From BOG-938 sp035524315 (lineage in GTDB: Bacteria > Pseudomonadota > Alphaproteobacteria > Caulobacterales > Caulobacteraceae): a stretch of 15,299 nucleotides of DNA. A program made the translations under genes and the position numbers. The notes under the pieces are model-generated. The model searched no databases, was not told the DNA's origin, and saw only the letters and a program-made list of their open reading frames with translations. This document shows, piece by piece, positions 7,774-13,246 of this stretch; position 1 is the stretch's first letter; the number at the start of each line of letters is the position of its first letter. Location: contig DATKPD010000050.1 of assembly GCA_035524315.1 (NCBI GenBank), positions 1 through 15,299 of the forward strand, in the 5' to 3' direction.

Positions 7774-8703
7774 CTAAAGCTTGGCGGTCAATTGCGGCAC
7801 GATCTCGAACAGGTCGCCGACCAGGCCGAAATCGGCCACACCGAAGATCGGCGCCTCGGGATCGCTGTTGATGGCCACGATGGTCTGGGCGTCCTTCATC
7901 CCGGCCAGGTGCTGGATGGCGCCCGAGATGCCGATGGCGATGTAGAGCTCAGGCGCCACGATCTTGCCGGTCTGGCCGACCTGATAGTCGTTGGGCACAT
8001 AGCCGGCGTCGACCGCCGCGCGGCTGGCGCCCACCGCGGCCCCGAGCTTGTCGGCCAGGGGATCGATCACGCTGTGGAAGGCCTCGGCCGAACCCAGGGC
8101 GCGCCCCCCGGAAACCACCACCTTGGCCGAGGCCAACTCGGGCCGGTCGGAGCGGGCGATGTCGGCGCCGACGAACCGCGACAGGCCCTGATCGCCGGGT
8201 CCCGACACGGTCTTGACCTCGGCCGCGCCGCCCGAGGCGGGCGCCTTGGCGAAGGCGGAGGCGCGCACGGTGATCACGCGCTTGGCGTCGGACGACCGGA
8301 CGGTGGCGACCGCCGCGCCGGCGTAGATCGAGCGGGTAAAGGTGTCGGGGCCCTCGACCGACAGAATGTCGGACACCTGCATCACGTCGAGCAGGGCCGC
8401 CACGCGCGGGGCGATGTTCTTGCCGTTGGCGGTGGCCGGCGCCAGGAAGGCGTCGTAGTCGGCCATCAGCGCCACCGCCAGGCCCGCCACGTTCTCCGGC
8501 AGGGCGTGGGCGTAGGCCGCGTCGTCGGCCGCCAGCACGGCGCTGACCCCGCCGATCGCAGCGGCGGCGGCGGCGACATCGGCGACGCCCGAACCGGCGA
8601 CCAGCAGATCGACCTGGCCCAGCTTAGCCGCGGCGGTGACGGCGCTCAGGGTCGCGTCCTTGATCGCGCCGGCGTCGTGTTCGACCCACACCAGAGCCTT
8701 CAT
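7774..8703 (-). CDS. etfA: Electron transfer flavoprotein, alpha subunit
   Basis: The protein has 309 residues, standard for EtfA. With EtfB it forms the soluble FAD-containing carrier that takes electrons from acyl-CoA and related dehydrogenases to ETF-quinone oxidoreductase in the inner membrane. The C-terminal FAD-binding domain (about 188-309) is highly conserved: VVSGGRALGS at 196-205, GASRAAVDAGYVPND at 225-239, QVGQTGK at 241-247, GISGAIQHLAGM at 258-269 and INSDPEAPIF at 278-287. The ATG at 8703 overlaps the TGA of etfB (ATGA), indicating translational coupling and equal subunit supply. The N-terminal domain is Ala-rich and more variable, as usual. Confidence 0.96.
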   Translation of the reverse strand: MKALVWVEHDAGAIKDATLSAVTAAAKLGQVDLLVAGSGVADVAAAAAAIGGVSAVLAADDAAYAHALPENVAGLAVALMADYDAFLAPATANGKNIAPRVAALLDVMQVSDILSVEGPDTFTRSIYAGAAVATVRSSDAKRVITVRASAFAKAPASGGAAEVKTVSGPGDQGLSRFVGADIARSDRPELASAKVVVSGGRALGSAEAFHSVIDPLADKLGAAVGASRAAVDAGYVPNDYQVGQTGKIVAPELYIAIGISGAIQHLAGMKDAQTIVAINSDPEAPIFGVADFGLVGDLFEIVPQLTAKL

Positions 8704-9449
8704 GCCACAATCCCCAGTTCCTTAAGCTTGGCCGCCAGGGCGTCGACGCTGTCCAGCACCACGCCGGGCGGGCGCGGCGGCGGTTCGGCCACATTAAGCA
8801 CGGCCAGGCGCGGGGCGATGTCGACCCCGTAGTCGGCGGGCGTCTTCTGCGCCAGCGGCTTGGAGCGGGCCTTCATGATGTTGGGCAAGGAGGCGTAGCG
8901 CGGCTCGTTCAGGCGCAGGTCGGCGGTGATCACCGCCGGCAGAGCCAGGCTGACCGTCTCGAGCCCGCCATCGACCTCACGCGTCACCTCGACCCGGTCG
9001 CCGACCACCGCGACGGCGCTGGCGAAGGTCCCCTGCGGGCGCCCGAGCAGAGCCGCCAGCATCTGGCCGGTCTGGTTGCTGTCGTCGTCGATCGCCTGCT
9101 TGCCCAGGATATAGAGGTCGGGCTGTTCCTCGTCGGCCACGGCCTTGAGCAGCTTGGCCACCGCCAGGGGCTCGACCTCGGCGTCGGTCACGATCAGGAT
9201 CGCGCGGTCCGCGCCCATGGCCAAGGCGGTGCGCAGGGTGTCCTGGGCCTTGGCCGGGCCGATCGACACGGCGATGACTTCCTTCACCGCGCCCTTCTCG
9301 CGCAGCCGCACCGCCTCTTCGACCGCGATCTCGTCGAAAGGGTTCATCGACATCTTGACGTTCTGCAGGTCCACGCCGGACCCATCGGCCTTCACGCGCG
9401 GCCGGATATTGTAGTCGATCACACGCTTGACCGGGACCAACACCTTCAT
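8700..9449 (-). CDS. etfB: Electron transfer flavoprotein, beta subunit
   Basis: The protein has 249 residues, standard for EtfB, the AMP-binding subunit of ETF. Visible signatures are the start MKVLVPVKRVIDYN, MNPFDEIAVEEAVRL at 35-49, TLRTALAMGADRAILI, and the C-terminal recognition-loop block LRLNEPRYASLPNIMKARSKPL that contacts partner dehydrogenases. The start at 9449 has GGAGAG about 8 bases upstream. It is the first gene of the etfB-etfA-FAH operon. A TTGACA hexamer on the - strand (9528-9523) is a possible -35 box, but I see no convincing -10 at the right distance. The mobile-element-like island begins less than 20 bases upstream of this hexamer and could have changed the promoter. 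Confidence 0.96.
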   Translation of the reverse strand: MKVLVPVKRVIDYNIRPRVKADGSGVDLQNVKMSMNPFDEIAVEEAVRLREKGAVKEVIAVSIGPAKAQDTLRTALAMGADRAILIVTDAEVEPLAVAKLLKAVADEEQPDLYILGKQAIDDDSNQTGQMLAALLGRPQGTFASAVAVVGDRVEVTREVDGGLETVSLALPAVITADLRLNEPRYASLPNIMKARSKPLAQKTPADYGVDIAPRLAVLNVAEPPPRPPGVVLDSVDALAAKLKELGIVA

Positions 9450-9546
9450 GGACTAAGCTCTCCAGGCGCCGCGATGCGGCGGTCTTCGCTTTGGGGCCTG
9501 TCCTGTCGGGCCGGCGCGGCCGTGTCAATGCCGGAAGGCCTCGGTA

Positions 9547-9564
9547 GTGTCTCAGTCTGAAATC
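9547..9564 (+). repeat. Left terminal inverted repeat of the island
   Basis: GTGTCTCAGTCTGAAATC, preceded by TA. It matches the reverse complement of 10342-10359 at 17 of 18 positions. Confidence 0.75.
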
Positions 9565-9815
9565 GTCCGGCGGCTCAAGGGCGGGAACTCGCGTAGCACG
9601 TGCTCCGAGATATCGACGTACAGCTCGCCCGCAGGGCTTCTGTGGACGGCCCCAATATTTCGATCGTAATTGATGAATCCCACGGCGTTCGGGTAGATAG
9701 TCGAGAGATATGGCTGGTGCCTGAAGACGACGCGGGCCACGCGTTTAACGAAGCTCCCATAGAAAATGAGGATGGTCTCAGCATCGTCCGCGACCTGTCC
9801 CATCAAGCGCCCCAC
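9552..9815 (-). CDS. Hypothetical protein in the TIR-bounded island
   Basis: An open frame of 87 codons begins at a GTG (9815); an internal ATG at 9803 is an alternative start. I do not recognise the protein. The frame looks genuinely coding: G/C is strongly preferred in third positions even though the region has moderate GC, and this pattern favours this frame over the overlapping + strand frame. The sequence is mixed, with aromatic and basic residues (ILIFYGSFVKRVARVVFRHQ at 15-34) and a C-terminal stretch ending LSRRTISD. The stop codon lies inside the left terminal repeat, so the C-terminus may have been created by the element's end. The frame is open for several codons upstream of the GTG back to a stop at about 9836, just after the transposase relic, so it may be the 3' remainder of a longer gene. 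Confidence 0.4.
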   Translation of the reverse strand: MGRLMGQVADDAETILIFYGSFVKRVARVVFRHQPYLSTIYPNAVGFINYDRNIGAVHRSPAGELYVDISEHVLREFPPLSRRTISD

Positions 9816-9842
9816 TTCTTGTACGGCTCCCGCTTAGCAAGT

Positions 9843-9998
9843 TTAGCCGTCCGCCCCTAAAGCCTCGAGCAGCATGGTCACGGTGTTGATCGATTTATCT
9901 TAAACCCGGCTGACCGAACGCATCGACGAATCCTCACCGAGCATCGAGAGTACTTGGACACGCTTGGTGAGGGGCAGCTTATTAATGCCTCTTTGCAT
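9843..9998 (-). pseudogene. Relic of an IS1-like transposase (N-terminal helix-turn-helix part)
   Basis: From the ATG at 9998 the frame reads MQRGINKLPLTKRVQVLS, then GEDSSMRSVSRV, an in-frame TAA at 9902-9900, and then DKSINTVTMLLEALGADG before a second stop at 9845-9843. This resembles the N-terminus of IS1-family transposases common in alphaproteobacteria (pattern LPLxKRxQILSML, SSMRSISRV, SINTVTKLL), which is a DNA-binding helix-turn-helix. The catalytic DDE part is absent and one codon has become a stop, so it is a dead fragment. The assignment rests on remembered family patterns. Confidence 0.6.
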
Positions 9999-10103
9999 GA
10001 CCTTTTTGCCTGAGCGACAATCATTGAGGCCACTCCTAGTGATCATCCGGGCAATGAGGCTAAACTGCCGTCGTCACCCGGGCGCTTCTATCAATTTAGG
10101 CCT

Positions 10104-10286
10104 TTAAGAATCTTTTGGCCTTCCCTTCTCGACTTGGCGATAGACGGGAATGCGAGAGCTATTCCAGCGGTCGAGCACTTGGCCGCATTCACATTCAAAG
10201 GTGTCACGATCCCGAAAGGTCAACTTGTCTTCGCGGACTAGTTCATAGATCGCGCCGCAGCCGGAGCATGTAATCTTTTCGCCCAT
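10104..10286 (-). CDS. Small zinc-ribbon protein of unknown function
   Basis: This is a 60-residue protein from the ATG at 10286. An upstream in-frame TTG at 10349 would begin inside the terminal repeat and is less likely. It has two cysteine pairs, CSGC at 7-10 and CEC-type cysteines near 32-34, arranged as a single zinc ribbon, followed by a conserved-looking WNSSRIPVYR segment. Small proteins with this Cys pattern, an FRDRDxFEC block and a WxxSRIPVY tail are common conserved hypotheticals in proteobacteria. No good ribosome binding site is visible in front of the ATG. It is the only intact-looking gene of a recognisable type inside the TIR-bounded island. Confidence 0.65.
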   Translation of the reverse strand: MGEKITCSGCGAIYELVREDKLTFRDRDTFECECGQVLDRWNSSRIPVYRQVEKGRPKDS

Positions 10287-10341
10287 GACACCATGATAGG
10301 AGTTCGCCGGGCTTTTCGCCAAGCTTTGCCAACGGCGTTGA

Positions 10342-10359
10342 GATTTCAAACTGAGACAC
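10342..10359 (-). repeat. Right terminal inverted repeat of the island
   Basis: GATTTCAAACTGAGACAC, followed by TA. It is the inverted partner of 9547-9564 with one mismatch. It ends 22 bases from the alpha-glucosidase stop codon. Confidence 0.75.
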
Positions 10360-10381
10360 TAGCCAGGCCGCACGCCGCGTT

Positions 10382-12058
10382 TCAGGGCGCGATCTCGAAT
10401 ATCGCCGAGGCCCAGCCGACCAGGCGGATACGGGGGCCCGGGCCTGGCGCGGTATCGGGCGCAATGGCTTCGCTGGACAGGACCAGGTCCTCGATCGCGA
10501 TCCCGGCCGGGAGCTCATAGTCAAGCTCAGCGCGGCAGAAATTGCTGAGGATCAGGAAGCTTTTGCCCTCAAGCGTTCGTGTGAAGGCGTAGGCGGCGGG
10601 ATGCTCGGGATCGAGGTCGCGGTAGGCGCCGAACACCAGCGCCGGCTCGGCCTTGCGCAGGGCGATCAGGCGGCGGTAGTGGGCCAGGACCGAGTTCGGA
10701 TCGCCGGCCTGGGCCTGGACGTTTACCCAGGCGGCGTCGGGATTGAGCTTCAGCCACGGCGCGCCGGTGGTGAAGCCCGCGCCCGGCCCCGCGTCCCACT
10801 GCATGGGCGTGCGGGCGTTGTCGCGGCCGGTCAGCCGCAGCCGCCGCAAGACCGCTTCGGCGCTCTGGCGCCCGCTCAGCACCTTTTCGCGCCACAGGGT
10901 CTTGGCCCACACGTCCTGGAAGTCGTCGATGCCGGCAAAGGGCGCGTTGGCCATGGCGATCTCCTCGCCCTGATAGATGAACGGCGTGCCGCGCAGGGTC
11001 AGGAGCACCGTGGCCAGGGTCTTGGCGGAGGCCATGCGCCAGGCGGGATCGTCGTCGCCGAAGTGCGAGACCGCGCGCGGCTGGTCGTGGTTGCCGAGGA
11101 AGGCGGCGTTCCATCCGTGATCGCCCGCCAGCCGGTCCTGCCGCGCGAGGACGGCCTTGAACTGAGGCAGGGCGAAGCCGCCGGGGGGCAGGTCGACCAG
11201 GGCGAAGTCGAACGCCATGTTCAGCGCGCCGTGGCGCTCGTCCACCAGGGTCTGCAGTTGCTGGGTCGAGACGCCGAACGCCTCGCCGACGGTCATCGAG
11301 TCACGGCCGGCCAGGGCCTCGCATTGCATCTCGCGCAGATAATCCTGCAGGCGCGGCCCGCAGGCATAGGCGCGCTCGGGGCGCTCCAGCTGCTCGGGCG
11401 TCAGATCAGGCAGGCCGGGCGTCTTGGAAATGAAGGCGATCACGTCCATGCGGAAGCCGGCCACGCCCTTGTCGAGCCAGAAGCGCATCAGGTCGTAGAT
11501 TTCGGCGCGAACCCGGGGATTGTCCCAGTTCAGATCGGGCTGCTGGGGCGTGAACAGGTGCAGGTAATACTGGCCGCGGCCCGCGTCCCAGGTCCAGGCC
11601 GAGCCGCCGAAGATCGCGGGGTAGTTGTTGGGCGGGCCGCCATCCTTGCCGTCGGCCCAGATGTAGAAGTCGCCGTAGGGGCCGGTAGGATCCCGGCGGC
11701 TTTCCACGAACCAGCAATGTTCGTCGCTGGTGTGGTTGGCCACCAGGTCGATGATCAAGCGCAGGCCGCGCGCCGTCATCTCAGCCAGCATGGCGTCGAA
11801 GTCGGCCATGGAGCCGAAGGCCGCCAGCACCTTGCGGTAGTCGCGGATGTCGTAGCCGTTGTCGGCGCCGGGGCTGTCGAAGTGCGGGCTGAGCCACACC
11901 ACGTCCACGCCCAGCGCCTGGACATGGTCCAGGCGCGCGATGACGCCCTTCAGGTCGCCCACACCGTCGCCGTCGCTGTCCATGAACGAGCGCGGGTAGA
12001 TCTGATAGACCACGGCGGACTTCCACCAGGGCTGCGCCGCGGATCGCGCGTCAGCCAT
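10382..12058 (-). CDS. GH13 alpha-glucosidase / oligo-1,6-glucosidase
   Basis: The protein has 558 residues, the usual size of bacterial GH13 alpha-glucosidases, and no signal peptide, so it should act in the cytoplasm on imported oligosaccharides. The catalytic regions are in order: WWKSAVVYQIYPRSF at 11-25; a calcium-loop-like DSDGDGVGDL at 28-36; DNGYDI at 67-71; region I DLVANHTS at 104-111; region II GFRMDVI with nucleophile Asp205; region III VGEAFG with acid/base Glu259; region IV FLGNHDQPR with Asp325; and a C-terminal beta domain. QPDLNWDNP at 173-181 is also typical of the family. Val in DLVANHTS and the overall pattern fit exo-acting alpha-1,4 or alpha-1,6 glucosidases; trehalose, sucrose or maltose specificity cannot be settled by eye. 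TAAGGA lies about 9 bases before the ATG at 12058. It is divergent from the Tyr-rich protein gene. Confidence 0.92.
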   Translation of the reverse strand: MADARSAAQPWWKSAVVYQIYPRSFMDSDGDGVGDLKGVIARLDHVQALGVDVVWLSPHFDSPGADNGYDIRDYRKVLAAFGSMADFDAMLAEMTARGLRLIIDLVANHTSDEHCWFVESRRDPTGPYGDFYIWADGKDGGPPNNYPAIFGGSAWTWDAGRGQYYLHLFTPQQPDLNWDNPRVRAEIYDLMRFWLDKGVAGFRMDVIAFISKTPGLPDLTPEQLERPERAYACGPRLQDYLREMQCEALAGRDSMTVGEAFGVSTQQLQTLVDERHGALNMAFDFALVDLPPGGFALPQFKAVLARQDRLAGDHGWNAAFLGNHDQPRAVSHFGDDDPAWRMASAKTLATVLLTLRGTPFIYQGEEIAMANAPFAGIDDFQDVWAKTLWREKVLSGRQSAEAVLRRLRLTGRDNARTPMQWDAGPGAGFTTGAPWLKLNPDAAWVNVQAQAGDPNSVLAHYRRLIALRKAEPALVFGAYRDLDPEHPAAYAFTRTLEGKSFLILSNFCRAELDYELPAGIAIEDLVLSSEAIAPDTAPGPGPRIRLVGWASAIFEIAP

Positions 12059-12149
12059 GGCGCTGGGTCCTTAGAACCTGGAAAAGACCTGTCATCTCCT
12101 GGGCATAGCGCTTGCGAGCGCCATAGTCGCGCCCACATTTACAGGGATG

Positions 12150-12200
12150 CTGGCAGGCAATGATTTATCGCTTCGGCGCCCTGCCAGGACCACCGAAGCG
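12150..12200 (+). promoter_or_regulatory. Two interleaved perfect 8-bp inverted repeats in the leader of the Tyr-rich protein gene (pseudoknot-like)
   Basis: Arm A CTGGCAGG (12150-12157) pairs with A' CCTGCCAG (12180-12187), and arm B CGCTTCGG (12169-12176) pairs with B' CCGAAGCG (12193-12200). The order A-B-A'-B' means the stems either form an H-type pseudoknot (connecting segments of 11, 3 and 5 bases) or exclude each other. B' ends 20 bases before the ATG at 12221, next to the GGAG ribosome binding site at 12209-12212, so the structure could affect translation. Whether the region is transcribed is not known, and the arms could instead be protein-binding sites. Confidence 0.45.
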
Positions 12201-12220
12201 CGTATGTCGGAGATCGGCCC

Positions 12221-12658
12221 ATGAAAAGGCTTTTGGCAGCGGCGGCGTGCGCGGCCCTGGTCGCGGCTCCCCTGGCCATGACGCCCGCCCACAGCGCGGC
12301 GGCGCCGCGCGTCGGCTTCCACGGCGGGTTCGGCTGGGGCGGCTATGGCGGTTGGCGCGCCGGATATGGCTGGGGCTGGGGTTTCCCCGCAGGCGTGGCC
12401 CTGGGCGCCGCCCTGTGGAACCCCTGGTACTACGACTATTATCCGCCCTACTCCTACGGCTACAGCTACTATCCGGCGCCCTATTACTATGGCGGCTACG
12501 GCTACGCCCCGCCGCCCGCCTCGTCGGACGCGCCGTCGGCTCAGGCGCCCGCGACCTCGGCCCAGCCGCCAGCCGGCGCGGCCTGCGGCAACTGGAATTG
12601 GAACACCGCCCAGTCCAAGTACGACTGGATCCCGTGCCCGCCCGCCGCGGCGCACTGA
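12221..12658 (+). CDS. Exported Tyr/Gly/Trp-rich small protein
   Basis: This is a 145-residue protein. The ATG at 12221 has GGAG 8 bases upstream and opens a signal peptide (MKRLLAAAACAALVAAPLA, cleavage near AHSA at 26). The mature part has a Gly/Trp/Tyr-rich section (33-66), a strongly Tyr-rich section (69-96, with YYDYY and PYYYGGYGY), a Pro/Ala/Ser linker (98-120), and a C-terminal block CGNWNWNTAQSKYDWIPC (122-139) bracketed by two cysteines that may form a disulfide. This architecture is common in small envelope proteins of alphaproteobacteria of unknown function; repeats of this type suggest a surface or matrix component (inference). A strong terminator follows the stop. Confidence 0.8.
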   Translation: MKRLLAAAACAALVAAPLAMTPAHSAAAPRVGFHGGFGWGGYGGWRAGYGWGWGFPAGVALGAALWNPWYYDYYPPYSYGYSYYPAPYYYGGYGYAPPPASSDAPSAQAPATSAQPPAGAACGNWNWNTAQSKYDWIPCPPAAAH

Positions 12659-12682
12659 CGATCCGGTCCGAACACGACGGCG

Positions 12683-12711
12683 ACGGCCCGGGCTCACGCC
12701 CGGGCCGTTTT
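12683..12711 (+). terminator. Rho-independent terminator of the Tyr-rich protein gene
   Basis: ACGGCCCGGGC (12683-12693) and GCCCGGGCCGT (12698-12708) form an 11-bp perfect stem with a TCAC loop, followed by a TTTT run ending at 12711. It lies 25 bases after the stop codon on the + strand. Confidence 0.88.
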
Positions 12712-12722
12712 CGCTTACGGCG

Positions 12723-13109
12723 TCAGCGGGGCGGCGTCTCGGCGCCCTGGCCCGGCGCGGTTTCGGCATCGAAGGTGCGTTGCTGCAGCGGCGTCAGGCT
12801 AGCGTAGAACGCGCGAATAGCCTCGCTCTGACGGCGGAAATCGGCCAGATCCTGGCTCATCGCGGCGTCGAGCAAGGCCAGGCGGCGGGGCGTCTGCAAC
12901 TGTGGCAGCAAGCGTTCGGTCGATTGGCGGCGCGCCATGGCCTGGGCGCTGGCGCCCATGGCCGCCTGATATTGGCGCCACCCCTCTTCCTGAGCGGGCG
13001 CCAGCCTCAGATCGTCGTGCAAGCGGCCGAGCAAGTCCGAGGACTGCTGCGCCAGAGCTGACGAACCGAACAGCAGCGCCAGGCACAAACCGATGCAACC
13101 GCAACGCAT
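12723..13109 (-). CDS. Exported Spy/CpxP-like (LTXXQ motif) protein
   Basis: This is a 128-residue protein. The ATG at 13109 is chosen because GGGAGG lies about 5 bases upstream and a signal peptide begins there (MRCGCIGLCLALLFGSSALA, likely cleavage after residue 20). The mature protein is helical and Gln/Arg/Ala-rich, with LRLAPAQEEGWRQY at 35-48 and LTPLQQRTF at 105-113, the paired LTxxQ-type motifs of periplasmic Spy/CpxP-like proteins. Known members act as envelope-stress chaperones or metal-sensing adaptors; here the two motif copies are loose, so only the family resemblance is claimed. The gene converges on the Tyr-rich protein gene, with the + strand terminator between them. It lies downstream of the porin gene in the same direction, beyond that gene's terminator. 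Confidence 0.65.
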   Translation of the reverse strand: MRCGCIGLCLALLFGSSALAQQSSDLLGRLHDDLRLAPAQEEGWRQYQAAMGASAQAMARRQSTERLLPQLQTPRRLALLDAAMSQDLADFRRQSEAIRAFYASLTPLQQRTFDAETAPGQGAETPPR

Positions 13110-13189
13110 GAGGACCTCCCGACTGGTCGATCCGCATTCTAGAGCCAAATGGGCCGCCAATATGTTCGCCGGACGCCGCTGAAGCCCCC

Positions 13190-13222
13190 AAAAGCAAAGG
13201 GCCGCGCCTTTCGGCGCGGCCC
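13190..13222 (-). terminator. Rho-independent terminator of the porin gene
   Basis: On the - strand, GGGCCGCGCC and GGCGCGGCCC (13222-13213 and 13208-13199) form a 10-bp stem closed by a GAAA tetraloop and followed by a T-rich tract (13198-13190). It begins 24 bases after the porin stop. A smaller perfect inverted repeat (AGGTCTT/AAGACCT, 13231-13247) overlaps the last base of the stop codon and may add a second hairpin. Confidence 0.88.
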
Positions 13223-13246
13223 TCCAACCCAGGTCTTATGAAGACC

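Larger units (their letters stand above)
9547..10359. mobile_element. Non-autonomous mobile element-like island (about 0.8 kb) with terminal inverted repeats
   Basis: The ends carry 18-bp inverted repeats with one mismatch (GTGTCTCAGTCTGAAATC at 9547-9564 and GATTTCAAACTGAGACAC at 10342-10359), each flanked externally by TA (9545-9546 and 10360-10361), as produced by IS630/Tc1-mariner type insertion at TA. The interior is clearly poorer in G+C than both neighbours. It contains a degraded IS1-like transposase N-terminus, a short ORF of good codon quality and a zinc-ribbon ORF, but no complete transposase. It lies between the etfB promoter and the 3' end of the alpha-glucosidase gene. The element type is inferred from the ends; the family giving rise to the TIRs is not identified. 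Confidence 0.65.

Noticed and set aside
9523..9528. TTGACA on the - strand as an etfB promoter
   Set aside because: No acceptable -10 element was found at 15-19 bases, so it is only mentioned under etfB and not called as a promoter.
9600..9860. 86-codon + strand frame within the TIR-bounded island
   Set aside because: It overlaps the - strand 87-codon frame, which has the better third-position G/C bias; this one looks like its antisense shadow.
9861..10013. + strand frame ending GEGQLINASLHDLFA that at first looked like a protein C-terminus
   Set aside because: It has no start codon after the preceding stop and is exactly antisense to the IS1-like transposase relic, which is recognisable on the - strand.
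12105..12125. AGCGCT-centred sequence in front of the alpha-glucosidase considered as another LacI-type operator
   Set aside because: The flanks do not form a palindrome in register with the AGCGCT core, unlike the sites at 59-72 and 5386-5399.
12092..12769. 225-codon - strand Arg/Ala/Val-rich frame opposite the Tyr-rich protein gene
   Set aside because: Its composition is that of an antisense reading of a GC-rich gene. The + strand gene has a signal peptide, a ribosome binding site and a terminator.
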